Shown: positions 49,974-58,552 of the stretch, in pieces
How positions within the stretch are numbered: position 1 is the stretch's first letter
How the letters are laid out: each line of letters starts with the position of its first letter
Notes under the pieces: model-generated
The model's database searches: none
Told to the model about the DNA's origin: nothing
Seen by the model: only the letters and a program-made list of their open reading frames with translations
Origin: Halobaculum magnesiiphilum
Lineage (GTDB): Archaea; Halobacteriota; Halobacteria; Halobacteriales; Haloferacaceae
DNA length: 64,000 bases
Direction: 5' to 3'
NCBI RefSeq assembly: GCF_019823105.1
Contig: NZ_CP081958.1
Span: 2,790,001 to 2,854,000, forward strand
Program-made: the position numbers and the translations under genes

Positions 49974-52691
49974 ATGACTCACGAAGACGCCGACGGCGGC
50001 CCCGACCGCCCCGGCGACCGGTCGATCCCGCCGGACCACGACCGGACGGCGGACGACAACGCACACGACCGCACACATGACCGCGCTCACGGCGACGACG
50101 CCCCCGCCGCGGTCCGCGACGGCGACGAGTTCACCCTCTCGGTCCCCGACATGGACTGCGCCTCCTGTGCGGCGAAAGTCGAGCGGAGCGTCTCCGGTGT
50201 CGACGGGGTCGTCGAGATCGACCCGTATCCGACCACCGGAACGCTGTCGGTCGCGACCGACGGTTCGATCGACCGCGACGCGGTCGCCGCGGCCGTCGAG
50301 TCGGCCGGCTACGCCGTCGAGGACGAGCTCGAATCGGTGACGCTGTCGGTACCGGAGATGGACTGCGCCTCCTGCGCCGGGAAGGTCTCGGGCGCGCTGG
50401 AGACCGTCGACGGCGTTCGCGACATCGACACTCGGCCGACCGCGGGGACGGTGCTCCTCCGATTCGATCCCGGGGCGACGACGCTGGCGGCGCTGACCTC
50501 GGCCGTCGAGTCCGCCGGCTACGAGGTCGTCTCCACGTCGATGGACGGGGACGGCGAGGCCGCGGGGGGCGACGGTGAGGAACGGTCGGTCTGGCGGAGC
50601 CGTCGCGCGTACGCGACGTACCTCGCGGCGCTGTTCACCGGCCTCGGCCTCGTGCTCGCGAACCCGCTGGCGCCCGCGGGCGCCGGCCCGACGGTCGACC
50701 TCCTCGGCCGCGCGGTTCGCATCGGCGACCTCGCGTACCTCGCGGCCGTCGCCGTCGGCGGCGTCGCCGTCTTCCGCAACGGCTACTACTCGCTGCGCCA
50801 GCGAAGCCTCGACATCGACCTGCTGATGAGCGTCGCCATCCTCGGCGCCGTCGCAGCCGGGATCGGCTTCGACGAGCCGCTGTACTTCGAGGCGGCGACG
50901 CTGACGACGCTGTTCTCCGTCTCCGAGCTGCTGGAGGGGGCGGCGATGGACCGCGCGCGCGACTCCCTGCGCGAGCTGATGGAGCTGTCGCCGACGGAGG
51001 CGACCGTCGTCAGAAACGGAACCGAGGAGGTCGTCCCCGCCGACGCGGTCGAGGTGGGCGAGACCGTCGTCGTACGGCCGGGCGAACGCGTTCCCCGCGA
51101 CGGAACCGTCACCGACGGCGCCAGCGCGGTGAACCAGGCGCCCGTCACCGGCGAGTCCGTCCCCGTCGACAAGGCCCCCGGCGACGAGGTGTTCGCGGGT
51201 ACCATCGTCGAGGGCGGCTACCTCGAAGTGGAGGTCACGACCGAGGCGGGCGAGGACACCCTCTCGCAGGTCGTCGACATGGTGGAGGCCGCCCAGGGCG
51301 AGCGGTCCGAGCGCGAGCAGTTCGTCGAGCGCTTCGCGAGCTACTACACGCCCGTCGTCGTCGCGTTCGCGCTCGTCGTCGCGCTCGGCCCGCCGCTGGC
51401 CGTCGGCGCGGCGTGGGACACCTACGTCCTCTACGGGCTCACGCTGCTCGTGCTCGCGTGCCCGTGCGCGTTCGTGATCTCGACGCCCGTCACGGTCGTC
51501 TCCGGCATCACTTCCGCCGCCCGCAACGGCGTGTTGATCAAGGGCGGCACCCACCTGGAGGCGATGGGCGACGTGGACGCGGTCGCGTTCGACAAGACGG
51601 GCACCCTGACGAAGGGCGAACTCACCGTCACCGACGTGATCCCGCTGGGCGACAACAGCGAGGACGACGTGCTCCGCTGTGCCCGCGGCCTCGAACTCCG
51701 GTCGGAACATCCCATCGGCGACGCCATCGTCGACCGGGCCGACGCGGCCGGCGTCGACGACCGCGCGGTCGACGACTTCGAGTCTGTCACCGGCAAGGGC
51801 GTGACCGCGACGCTCGACGGCACGCCCCACTACGCGGGCAAGCCCGGGCTGTTCTCGGATCTGGGCTTCGACCTCTCGCACGTCCACGCCGCCACCGACG
51901 GCGGGGTCGTCACCCGCACTTCCCGCGCCATCTGCGAGCGGAACAACTGCCTCGACCTGCTCTCGGACACGGTCCCCGAACTCCAGGCCGAGGGGAAGAC
52001 GGTCGTGCTCGTCGGCACGGAGGAGGACCTGGAGGGCGTCATCGCCGTCGCCGACGAGGTTCGACCGGAGGCCCGTCGAACCGTCGAGCGCCTGGGCGAG
52101 GCGGGCGTGCACACCGTGATGCTCACCGGCGACAACGAGCGCACCGCCCGCGCGGTCGGTCGCGAGGTCGGCGTCGACGACGTGCGCGCCGAGCTGCTCC
52201 CGGACGAGAAGGTCGCCGCCGTCGAGGAGCTGCTCGCCGAGCGCGACGGCGTCGCGATGGTCGGCGACGGCGTCAACGACGCGCCCGCGCTGGCGACCGC
52301 CACGGTCGGAATCGCGATGGGCGCAGCCGGCACCGACACCGCCCTCGAAACCGCGGACGTGGCGCTGCTGGCGGACGACCTCTCGACGCTGCCGTACCTT
52401 CGGACGCTCGCCGAGCGCGCGAACGCCGTCATCCGCCAGAACGTCTGGACCAGCCTGGCGGCGAAGGCCGTCCTCGCCGCGGCGGTCCCCTTCGGCCTCG
52501 TCCCCATCTGGTTCGCGGTTCTCGCCGGCGACGCGGGCATGACCGTCGGCGTCACCGCGAACGCGAGCCGGCTGGCGCGCGTGTCGCCCGAGGACCCGGG
52601 AGCATCCGGCGGAGCCGGAACGCCCGCGGGACCCGGGGCGCCGAACGATCCGGATGCACCGACCGACCCGGCTTCGCCGGCGGACGACTGA
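49974..52691 (+). CDS. P1B-type metal ATPase, Zn/Cd/Pb class
   Basis: 905 residues. A His/Asp-rich N terminus (27-42) is followed by two HMA domains with MDCASC at 60-65 and 129-134. The ion-pathway motif C496-P-C498 is followed by AFVISTP, as in Zn/Cd exporters rather than the copper CPCALGLATP form. The phosphorylated aspartate is D540 (DKTGTLT), and GDGVNDAPA lies near 764-772. Helix 8 has GDAGMTVGVTANA, matching the D-x-G of ZntA. The C-terminal 40 residues are a P/G/A-rich tail. It exports soft divalent metals. Confidence 0.9.
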   Translation: MTHEDADGGPDRPGDRSIPPDHDRTADDNAHDRTHDRAHGDDAPAAVRDGDEFTLSVPDMDCASCAAKVERSVSGVDGVVEIDPYPTTGTLSVATDGSIDRDAVAAAVESAGYAVEDELESVTLSVPEMDCASCAGKVSGALETVDGVRDIDTRPTAGTVLLRFDPGATTLAALTSAVESAGYEVVSTSMDGDGEAAGGDGEERSVWRSRRAYATYLAALFTGLGLVLANPLAPAGAGPTVDLLGRAVRIGDLAYLAAVAVGGVAVFRNGYYSLRQRSLDIDLLMSVAILGAVAAGIGFDEPLYFEAATLTTLFSVSELLEGAAMDRARDSLRELMELSPTEATVVRNGTEEVVPADAVEVGETVVVRPGERVPRDGTVTDGASAVNQAPVTGESVPVDKAPGDEVFAGTIVEGGYLEVEVTTEAGEDTLSQVVDMVEAAQGERSEREQFVERFASYYTPVVVAFALVVALGPPLAVGAAWDTYVLYGLTLLVLACPCAFVISTPVTVVSGITSAARNGVLIKGGTHLEAMGDVDAVAFDKTGTLTKGELTVTDVIPLGDNSEDDVLRCARGLELRSEHPIGDAIVDRADAAGVDDRAVDDFESVTGKGVTATLDGTPHYAGKPGLFSDLGFDLSHVHAATDGGVVTRTSRAICERNNCLDLLSDTVPELQAEGKTVVLVGTEEDLEGVIAVADEVRPEARRTVERLGEAGVHTVMLTGDNERTARAVGREVGVDDVRAELLPDEKVAAVEELLAERDGVAMVGDGVNDAPALATATVGIAMGAAGTDTALETADVALLADDLSTLPYLRTLAERANAVIRQNVWTSLAAKAVLAAAVPFGLVPIWFAVLAGDAGMTVGVTANASRLARVSPEDPGASGGAGTPAGPGAPNDPDAPTDPASPADD

Positions 52692-52751
52692 TCCCGGTTC
52701 CTCCCCCGATCGGAACGTATTCCGGACGCAGGGTCCATCCCCGAGACAATC

Positions 52752-53753
52752 GTGACCGTCACAGCGTGGCTGAGTCGGAACCAGATCGCGGTGTATGCCG
52801 TCGCCGTCGCGTGCGCGGTCGCCGCCGCGGTCGGACGGCCCGGCGCTGTAACGGGACTGGATCGGGCGATCGATCCCGTCTTGGCGGTGTTGCTGTACGT
52901 CACGTTCCTCGAGATCCCGTTCGTCAGGCTGCGCCGCGCGTTCACGAACGGCCGGTTCGTGGCGGCGGCGCTGGCGACGAACTTCCTCGTCGTCCCAATC
53001 GTCGCGTGGGTGCTCACCCGGCCGATCGCGGGCGACCCGGTCGTCCTCGTCGGCGCGCTGTTTGTCCTGTTGACGCCGTGTATCGACTACGTCATCGCCT
53101 TCACCGGGATCGCCGGGGGCGACGCCGAACAGCTCACCGCGACGACGCCGGTGTTGCTGCTGGCCCAGTTCGCGCTGCTGCCCGTCTACCTGTGGCTGTT
53201 CGCCGGCCCCGCCGCCGCGGCCGTCGTCGAGGTGGAGCCGTTCCTCGAGGCGTTCGCGACGCTGATCGCGGCGCCGCTGACGCTCGCGTGGGTGACGGAG
53301 GCGTGGGCCGAGCGCTCGGAGACGGGGCAGCGCGCGGAAACCGCCCTCGGAACCCTTCCGGTGCCGATGATGGCGCTGACGCTGTTCGTCGTGATCGCCT
53401 CGCAGCTTCCCCGCGTCCGCGCGTCGCTCGATCAGGTCGCGGCGGTCGTCCCCATCTACGTCGCGTTCCCGCTGGTGATGGTCGCGGTCGGCCGGGTCGC
53501 CGCCGAGGCGTTCGACCTCGACCTGGGCGAGGGTCGCGCGCTCGTGTTCACCGCCGTCACGCGCAACTCGTTGGTCGTCCTCCCGTTGGCGCTGGCGCTG
53601 CCCGATCGCTACGCGCTGGCGCCCGCGGTCGTCGTGACCCAAACGCTCGTGGAGTTGGCCTGGATGGTCGTGCTCACGCGCGCGGTGCCGCGATGGGTGC
53701 TGCCGAGCACGGCTGCGGCGGGCGCACCCCACCCGGGCGAGGGCGGCGACTGA
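52752..53753 (+). CDS. ACR3-like arsenic resistance/BART-superfamily permease
   Basis: 333 residues with about ten helices. LTPCIDYVIAFTGIAGG near residue 115 corresponds to the conserved P-C-x-x-x-V segment of ACR3-type arsenite exporters, whose cysteine is essential, and FTAVTRNSLVVLPLALALP near 255-275 is the other family signature. The substrate may be arsenite or another anion; sodium:bile-acid-symporter relatives also fit. It follows the Zn/Cd ATPase by 60 bp on the same strand. No arsR, arsC or arsM is nearby. Confidence 0.75.
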   Translation: MTVTAWLSRNQIAVYAVAVACAVAAAVGRPGAVTGLDRAIDPVLAVLLYVTFLEIPFVRLRRAFTNGRFVAAALATNFLVVPIVAWVLTRPIAGDPVVLVGALFVLLTPCIDYVIAFTGIAGGDAEQLTATTPVLLLAQFALLPVYLWLFAGPAAAAVVEVEPFLEAFATLIAAPLTLAWVTEAWAERSETGQRAETALGTLPVPMMALTLFVVIASQLPRVRASLDQVAAVVPIYVAFPLVMVAVGRVAAEAFDLDLGEGRALVFTAVTRNSLVVLPLALALPDRYALAPAVVVTQTLVELAWMVVLTRAVPRWVLPSTAAAGAPHPGEGGD

Positions 53754-53845
53754 CGCCCGGACCCGCCCAGCCCGACGCATCCGACCGGCCGAGCCGAGCC
53801 GCACGAACCGGGAACCATTATTCGCCGGCCGCCGAACCGTCGGCA

Positions 53846-54658
53846 ATGCCCGAGTTCAACGCCTTCTTCGAGACGCTGCGCGAGCGCATCGACCGCGAGG
53901 ACACAGTCGTCTCCGTAGGGCTGGACGCCGACCTCGACCGGATCCCCGAACACCTGCTGGAGAAGGACCTCCCGCGGTGGGCGTTCAACCGCCGGATCAT
54001 CGACGCGACCCACGAGTACGCCGCCTGCTACAAGCCCAACGCCGCCTTCTACGAGGACGCCGACGGCTGGCGCAGCCTCCGCGAGACGGTCGCGTATGCC
54101 CACGGCAAGGACGTGCCCGTCCTGCTGGACGCCAAGCGGGGCGACATCGGCAACACGGCCCGGAAGTACGCCGAGCTGCTGGAGCACGTCGACGCGATCA
54201 CCGCGAACCCGTACATGGGCCGCGACTCGCTGGAGCCGTTCCTCTCGAAGGCCGACAAGGGCGTGTTCGTCCTCTGTCGCACCTCCAACCCCGGCGGGTC
54301 CGACCTGCAGGACCTGGAGCTCGCGTCGGGCGAGCCACTGTACCGCCGCGTCGCCGCCCTCGCGGACCTGTGGAACGAACGCGGCAACGTGGGGCTCGTC
54401 GTCGGCGCGACCGCGCCCGCGGAGCTGGAGGAGCTTCGCGGCGAGGTCCCGGACCTCCCGTTCCTCGTCCCCGGCGTCGGGGCGCAGGGCGGCGACACCG
54501 AGGCGGCCGTCGAGCACGGCCTCGCTGACGGCGTCGGCCTCGTCAACTCTTCGCGGGGGATCATCTTCGCCGGAGAAGACGCCGGCGAGGACTTCGCGAA
54601 GGCGTCGGGACAGGCGGCCAAACGGCTGCGCGATCGGCTGAACCGGTACCGGGACTGA
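53846..54658 (+). CDS. pyrF: Orotidine 5'-phosphate decarboxylase
   Basis: 270 residues, the long (UMP decarboxylase type 2) form. VVSVGLDADLDRIPEHLL binds the substrate base; YKPNAAFYE holds the lysine-bearing strand and LLDAKRGDIGNTARKYA the catalytic D-x-K-x-x-D set. LVPGVGAQGGD and GLVNSSRGIIFA form the phosphate site. It makes UMP from OMP in pyrimidine synthesis. ATTATT about 30 nt upstream of ATG 53846 suggests a leaderless promoter. Confidence 0.93.
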   Translation: MPEFNAFFETLRERIDREDTVVSVGLDADLDRIPEHLLEKDLPRWAFNRRIIDATHEYAACYKPNAAFYEDADGWRSLRETVAYAHGKDVPVLLDAKRGDIGNTARKYAELLEHVDAITANPYMGRDSLEPFLSKADKGVFVLCRTSNPGGSDLQDLELASGEPLYRRVAALADLWNERGNVGLVVGATAPAELEELRGEVPDLPFLVPGVGAQGGDTEAAVEHGLADGVGLVNSSRGIIFAGEDAGEDFAKASGQAAKRLRDRLNRYRD

Positions 54659-54701
54659 CTTCGCCGCGTCGCAGGTGGCCGGTCGGCCGGTCGGTGATCG
54701 G

Positions 54702-54845
54702 CTACGCGTTCGCCCCGGCGGCACAGTCGGCACAGAGCCGACGCTCGCCGTCCCAGTGATCGTCGCAGACGACCGCGCCGCATCCCGGGCACGTGTGCGA
54801 CGCCGTCTCGCGCTCGCAGATCTGACAGAGTCCCGTGACGCTCAT
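54702..54845 (-). CDS. Zinc-finger microprotein
   Basis: 47 residues with four CxxC-type pairs or half-pairs: C-Q-I-C, C-P-G-C, C-D-D-H and C-A-D-C, giving eight possible zinc ligands in a B-box/RING-like cross-braced order. Haloarchaea carry many such CPxCG microproteins of unknown role. It converges on pyrF and is divergent from the J-domain gene. ATG 54845 is the only start before the first cysteine pair. Confidence 0.7.
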   Translation of the reverse strand: MSVTGLCQICERETASHTCPGCGAVVCDDHWDGERRLCADCAAGANA

Positions 54846-54995
54846 GGTGATTCCCGTGTCGGATCGTCGGTCCCCACCGTCTTGGACGCTCCGGCGAGAC
54901 GAACCCGACGGCGATCTCCCGGCGACACGGACGCGGCGTCGACCGACGACAACCGGCGGCGAGGGGTTTACGGTTCGGCGTCGCCGATCACGGGT

Positions 54996-55538
54996 GTGGA
55001 CCGCGACGTGCTCCTGCTCGGGATCGCCGCCGTGCTCGCCGGCCTGACGGCCACCCTCGCGATGTTGGGCATCGCGTACTCGCCGTTCGTGTTCCTCGCG
55101 GCGCTCCCGACCGGCGCGGCCGCCTACTTCCTCTGGTATCAGGCGTCCGGCCGGCTGAAGGAGGACATGCGCTCGCGCGCGGCCGGTCGGCGGTCGGCCC
55201 GGGGAGCGGGCGAGGGCGCGCCCGGCGGCGACTCCCGGTTCGCCCGCGAGGCCCGCGCCCGGATGGGCGACGGCGGCCGCGTGGGCCCCCGCGGCGCCGA
55301 CGGGCGGGGCGCGCGAACGCGCGGTCGCGGGCCGACGGGCGGCCCCGCGATGAACGCCAACTCGGGGATGCCGCCCGGCGACGCGCGCCGAACGCTCGGC
55401 GTCGACGCCGACGCCTCCGGGTCGGAGGTGAAGGCCGCCTACCGCGACCGCGTGAAGGAGACGCACCCGGACTCCGGCGGCGACGAGGAGGAGTTCAAGC
55501 GGGTGAACCGCGCATACGAGACCCTGAAGGGCGACTGA
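54996..55538 (+). CDS. Membrane-anchored J-domain protein
   Basis: 180 residues. Two N-terminal helices (about 4-24, VLLLGIAAVLAGLTATLAML; 28-47, PFVFLAALPTGAAAYFLWY), an R/G-rich disordered middle (55-125), and a C-terminal half-length J domain: ARRTLGVDADASGSEVKAAYRDRVKETHPDSGGDEEEFKRVNRAYETL with the HPD triad. The topology would place the J domain in the cytosol to recruit DnaK to the membrane (inference). GTG 54996 is chosen because the first helix begins there; a longer frame upstream is basic shadow. Confidence 0.8.
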   Translation: MDRDVLLLGIAAVLAGLTATLAMLGIAYSPFVFLAALPTGAAAYFLWYQASGRLKEDMRSRAAGRRSARGAGEGAPGGDSRFAREARARMGDGGRVGPRGADGRGARTRGRGPTGGPAMNANSGMPPGDARRTLGVDADASGSEVKAAYRDRVKETHPDSGGDEEEFKRVNRAYETLKGD

Positions 55539-55570
55539 CGCGCTCGGCCGGTCGCTCTCCCCGCCGCTAT

Positions 55571-55589
55571 TGTGCCATTGGGTGGCACA
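55571..55589. promoter_or_regulatory. Perfect inverted repeat upstream of the GTPBP1-like gene
   Basis: TGTGCCA (55571-55577) and TGGCACA (55583-55589) flank TTGGG and end 13 nt before the TATA box at 55602. This is the position of an activator or BRE-adjacent regulator site in archaeal promoters. Confidence 0.5.
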
Positions 55590-55601
55590 CACGTGAAAAC
55601 C

Positions 55602-55608
55602 GTTATAC
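55602..55608 (+). promoter_or_regulatory. TATA box of the GTPBP1-like gene
   Basis: GTTATAC lies 24-30 nt before ATG 55632 and fits a leaderless promoter; it also decides the start against an upstream in-frame ATG at 55572. Confidence 0.6.
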
Positions 55609-55631
55609 CCGCCCACCGCTACCCGTCGGTC

Positions 55632-57254
55632 ATGGGCGCTGACCGGGCCGTGCTCACACGGACCATCGAGCGCGGCGAGGAGGAGGGCGGGAACGTCGAG
55701 TTCAAGACCCGCCTCACGCGGGAGGTCCATCTCGCGGAGGGCCGCATGGAGTCGCTGGCCGCGCAGCTTCGCCACCGGGTGCTCTCGGGCGACGGCGAGG
55801 CGCTGTACGTGATCGGCGTCACCGACGACGGGGGGATCGCCGGCATCGCGCCGACGGCCTTCTCGGAGTCGATGGACGTGCTCTCCCTGCTCGCGGAGGA
55901 GGCCGACGCCCACATCCACGAGGTGGAGACGTGGGCCGCCGGCGACGGCGAGGCCGAAGGCGGACTCGTGGGACTGGCGACGATCCGCGAGGGCGCCGCC
56001 TTCGAGGCCGACGACGACCACATCGTCGTCGGGACGGCGGGCCACGTCGACCACGGCAAGTCGACGCTCGTCGGCACGCTCGTCACCGGGCAGGCCGACG
56101 ACGGCGAGGGCGGCACCCGCTCGTATCTCGACGTGCAGCCCCACGAGATGGACCGCGGCCTCTCGGCGGACCTCAGTTACGGCGTCTACGGCTTCGACGA
56201 CGAGGGGGCGGTCCGCATGGACAACCCCGACCGCAAGACCGACCGCGCGCGGGTGGTCGAGGAGGCCGACCGGCTCGTCTCGTTCGTCGACACCGTCGGC
56301 CACGAGCCGTGGCTCAGAACGACGATCCGCGGGCTCGTCGGCCAGAAGCTCGATTACGGGCTCCTGACGGTCGCCGCCGACGACGGGCCGACCAAGACGA
56401 CCCGCGAGCACCTCGGCATCCTGCTCGCGATGGAGCTCCCCACGATCGTCGCGATCACCAAGGTCGACGCGCCGCCCGAGGAGCGCGTGCTGGAGGTCGA
56501 GCGCGAGGTCGAGTCGATGCTCCGGGACGTGGGCAAGACCCCACTGCTGGTGGAGCGCCACGGCGTCGCGACCGCCGTCGAGGAGATCGGCGACGGGATC
56601 GTGCCCGTGTTGCTCACCTCGGCGGTGACGCGGGAGGGGCTGGGCGAACTCGACCGGATGCTGGAGCACCTCCCCAAACGCGAGGACGACGCCGACGGCG
56701 ACTTCCGGATGTACGTCGACCGCTCGTACGACGTGAAGGGCGTCGGCGCGGTCGCCTCCGGCACGATCCGCTCGGGCGAGGTGGAGGCGGGCGACGAGCT
56801 CCTGCTCGGGCCGATGCCCGACGGCTCTTTCCGCGAGGTGGAGGTGCGCTCGATCGAGATGCACTACCACCGCGTCGACAAGGCGCGCGCGGGCCGCATC
56901 GTCGGCATCGCGCTCAAGGGCGTGAAGGAGTCCGCGGTCGAGCGCGGGATGGCGCTGGTGCCGCGGGAGGCCGACCCGCGCCCGGTCCGCTCGTTCGACG
57001 CCGAGGTGATGGTGCTCAACCACCCCACCCGGATCCAGGAGGGGTACGAACCGGTCGTCCACCTGGAGACCGTCAGCGAGGCGGCGGTCTTCCACCCGGA
57101 CGGCGGCCGGCTGCTCCCGGGTGACACCGGCGAGACCGAGGTGCGCTTCAAGTTCCAGCCGTACCTCGTCGAGGAGGGCCAGCGATTCGTCTTCCGGGAG
57201 GGCCGGAGCAAGGGCGTCGGCACCGTTACGGGCGTCGAGTACGCCGACGAGTGA
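55632..57254 (+). CDS. GTPBP1-family translational-type GTPase
   Basis: 540 residues. Residues 1-130 are a family-specific N-terminal domain (NVEFKTRLT, LRHRVLSGDGEALYVIGVTDDGGIAGI). The EF-Tu-like GTPase starts near 135: GHVDHGKST (G1), DTVGHEPW (G3) and TKVD (G4). Domains II and III follow (RSYDVKGVGAVASGTIRSG; RFKFQPYLVEEGQRFVFREG). The DTVGHE switch is typical of GTPBP1/2 proteins, linked in eukaryotes to ribosome rescue or mRNA turnover; the archaeal role is unknown. Confidence 0.9.
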   Translation: MGADRAVLTRTIERGEEEGGNVEFKTRLTREVHLAEGRMESLAAQLRHRVLSGDGEALYVIGVTDDGGIAGIAPTAFSESMDVLSLLAEEADAHIHEVETWAAGDGEAEGGLVGLATIREGAAFEADDDHIVVGTAGHVDHGKSTLVGTLVTGQADDGEGGTRSYLDVQPHEMDRGLSADLSYGVYGFDDEGAVRMDNPDRKTDRARVVEEADRLVSFVDTVGHEPWLRTTIRGLVGQKLDYGLLTVAADDGPTKTTREHLGILLAMELPTIVAITKVDAPPEERVLEVEREVESMLRDVGKTPLLVERHGVATAVEEIGDGIVPVLLTSAVTREGLGELDRMLEHLPKREDDADGDFRMYVDRSYDVKGVGAVASGTIRSGEVEAGDELLLGPMPDGSFREVEVRSIEMHYHRVDKARAGRIVGIALKGVKESAVERGMALVPREADPRPVRSFDAEVMVLNHPTRIQEGYEPVVHLETVSEAAVFHPDGGRLLPGDTGETEVRFKFQPYLVEEGQRFVFREGRSKGVGTVTGVEYADE

Positions 57255-57275
57255 GGCGGCTGTCGGATCTGCGCC

Positions 57276-57971
57276 TCAGTGAACGAGGTCCGCCAGCGAC
57301 GGCACCCGCACCGCGCCCTCGGGCGTCGGCTCACGGTCGCCGACGAGCACGGCGCCCATCCCCGCCGCGAGCGCGCCCTCGGCGTCCGACTCCGGGGAGT
57401 CGCCGACGTGGACCGCGTCCGCGGCGTCGACGCCGAGCGCCGACACCCCGACCTCGAACGCCTCGACGGCGGGTTTCGCGGGCGCGTCGTGGCCGGCGAA
57501 CACCACGTCGACGGCGCGGTCCTCCAGGCCGACCGCGCGCGCTTTCTCGGCCTGTGCGTCCGGCGGGCCGTTGGTGACGACGGCGTAGGGAACGCCGCGG
57601 GCGTCGAGCGCCTCCAGCAGATCGCGCGCGCCCGGCCGCCACGACACGTTCGCGTGGTCGCGCTCGTCGGCGAACGCCGCCGCCACCGCCCGTCCGAGGT
57701 CCGGGTCGCGACCGCGGTCCGCACAGAGCGCCGCGAAGCATTCCGCCCGGAGGTCCGCCATCGTGCCGGTCCGGTCGTTGAACTCGGCGAAGCGGTCGTA
57801 GTAGGCCTCCACCGGGAACGCTGGGTCGACGCCGACGGCGTCGAAGGCCGCCGACAGCACCTCCCCCGGCGAGCGACGGTAGGAGACGAGCGTGTCGTCG
57901 AGGTCGAACGTCACGGCCGCGGCCTCGGCCAACGGGGGCGCGAGCCTCGGCTGGTTCCTGTCCTCACCCAT
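57276..57971 (-). CDS. HAD-family hydrolase (phosphatase)
   Basis: 231 residues. Motif I FDLDDTLV (22-29), motif II VVTNGPPD, motif III K in KPAVEAFEVG and motif IV HVGDSPESDAEGALAAGM are all present, with a C1 cap between motifs I and II as in phosphoglycolate phosphatase/dehalogenase-like enzymes. The substrate is not known. Its start overlaps the end of the upstream hypothetical gene by 8 nt, so they form a two-gene operon. Confidence 0.87.
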   Translation of the reverse strand: MGEDRNQPRLAPPLAEAAAVTFDLDDTLVSYRRSPGEVLSAAFDAVGVDPAFPVEAYYDRFAEFNDRTGTMADLRAECFAALCADRGRDPDLGRAVAAAFADERDHANVSWRPGARDLLEALDARGVPYAVVTNGPPDAQAEKARAVGLEDRAVDVVFAGHDAPAKPAVEAFEVGVSALGVDAADAVHVGDSPESDAEGALAAGMGAVLVGDREPTPEGAVRVPSLADLVH

Positions 57972-58539
57972 CGTTGTCCGCGCGCTCGCGCAATTCGCGA
58001 AGCCGATCGGTCGCGGCGTATGCGTCGCCGCGTCTCTCGGCGAGATCGAGCAGCACGAACCACGCGAGGTGACGCTCGACGCGCTCGCGCCACACCGACT
58101 CCCAGTCGTCCGTCCGGTACCGCTCCCAGTTCGGGACGCGGTCGACGAACACCGCGAACGCCTCGTCCGCGGCGAGGCCGTTCGCCTCGTCGGGATCGCT
58201 CTCCCTATCGGGATCGCTCTTCCCCTCCGCGTCGGCCGCGAGGAGCGCGTCGGCCACGTCGCCGGCGCCGTACACGCCAGTGAGGAACTGCTCGCGCAGG
58301 TACGCCGGCGTCGGGTCCGCCCGGAGTCGCTTGAACCCGTCCTCGGTCTCCTCGGCGAGATCGAGCGCCCGGAGGAACGTGAGCCACGTCCGGGCCACGT
58401 CGCGCGAGCGGAGCCCCAGCCGTCGCATCAGCCTGGCACAGCAGTCGTCCTCGCTGCCGGGGACGAGCGGCACCGCGGCCTGCGCGTCGGCGACGAACCC
58501 GAGCGCCTCGGGCGCCTCCGGGACGAGTTTGAACTTCAT
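57964..58539 (-). CDS. Conserved haloarchaeal protein of unknown function
   Basis: 191 residues, helical and moderately acidic. MKFKLVPEAPEALGFVADAQAAVPLVPGSEDDCCARLMRRLGLRSRDVARTWLTFLRALDLAEE is the better-ordered N-terminal part, with a helix-turn-helix-like segment at LRSRDVARTWLTFL; a D/P-rich insert (SDPDRESDPDEA) and helices ERYRTDDWESVWRERVERHLAWFVLLDLAE follow. No catalytic motif is seen. It is coupled to the HAD gene and lies 13 bp downstream of mch. Confidence 0.6.
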   Translation of the reverse strand: MKFKLVPEAPEALGFVADAQAAVPLVPGSEDDCCARLMRRLGLRSRDVARTWLTFLRALDLAEETEDGFKRLRADPTPAYLREQFLTGVYGAGDVADALLAADAEGKSDPDRESDPDEANGLAADEAFAVFVDRVPNWERYRTDDWESVWRERVERHLAWFVLLDLAERRGDAYAATDRLRELRERADNDG

Positions 58540-58552
58540 CGCCGGCGGCGGG

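Noticed and set aside
49959-53846. A 1295-codon open frame on the minus strand
   Set aside because: It is antisense to the P1B ATPase, the ACR3-like gene and their flanks, reads R/G/E-rich low-complexity protein, and has no motif. It is a GC-rich shadow.
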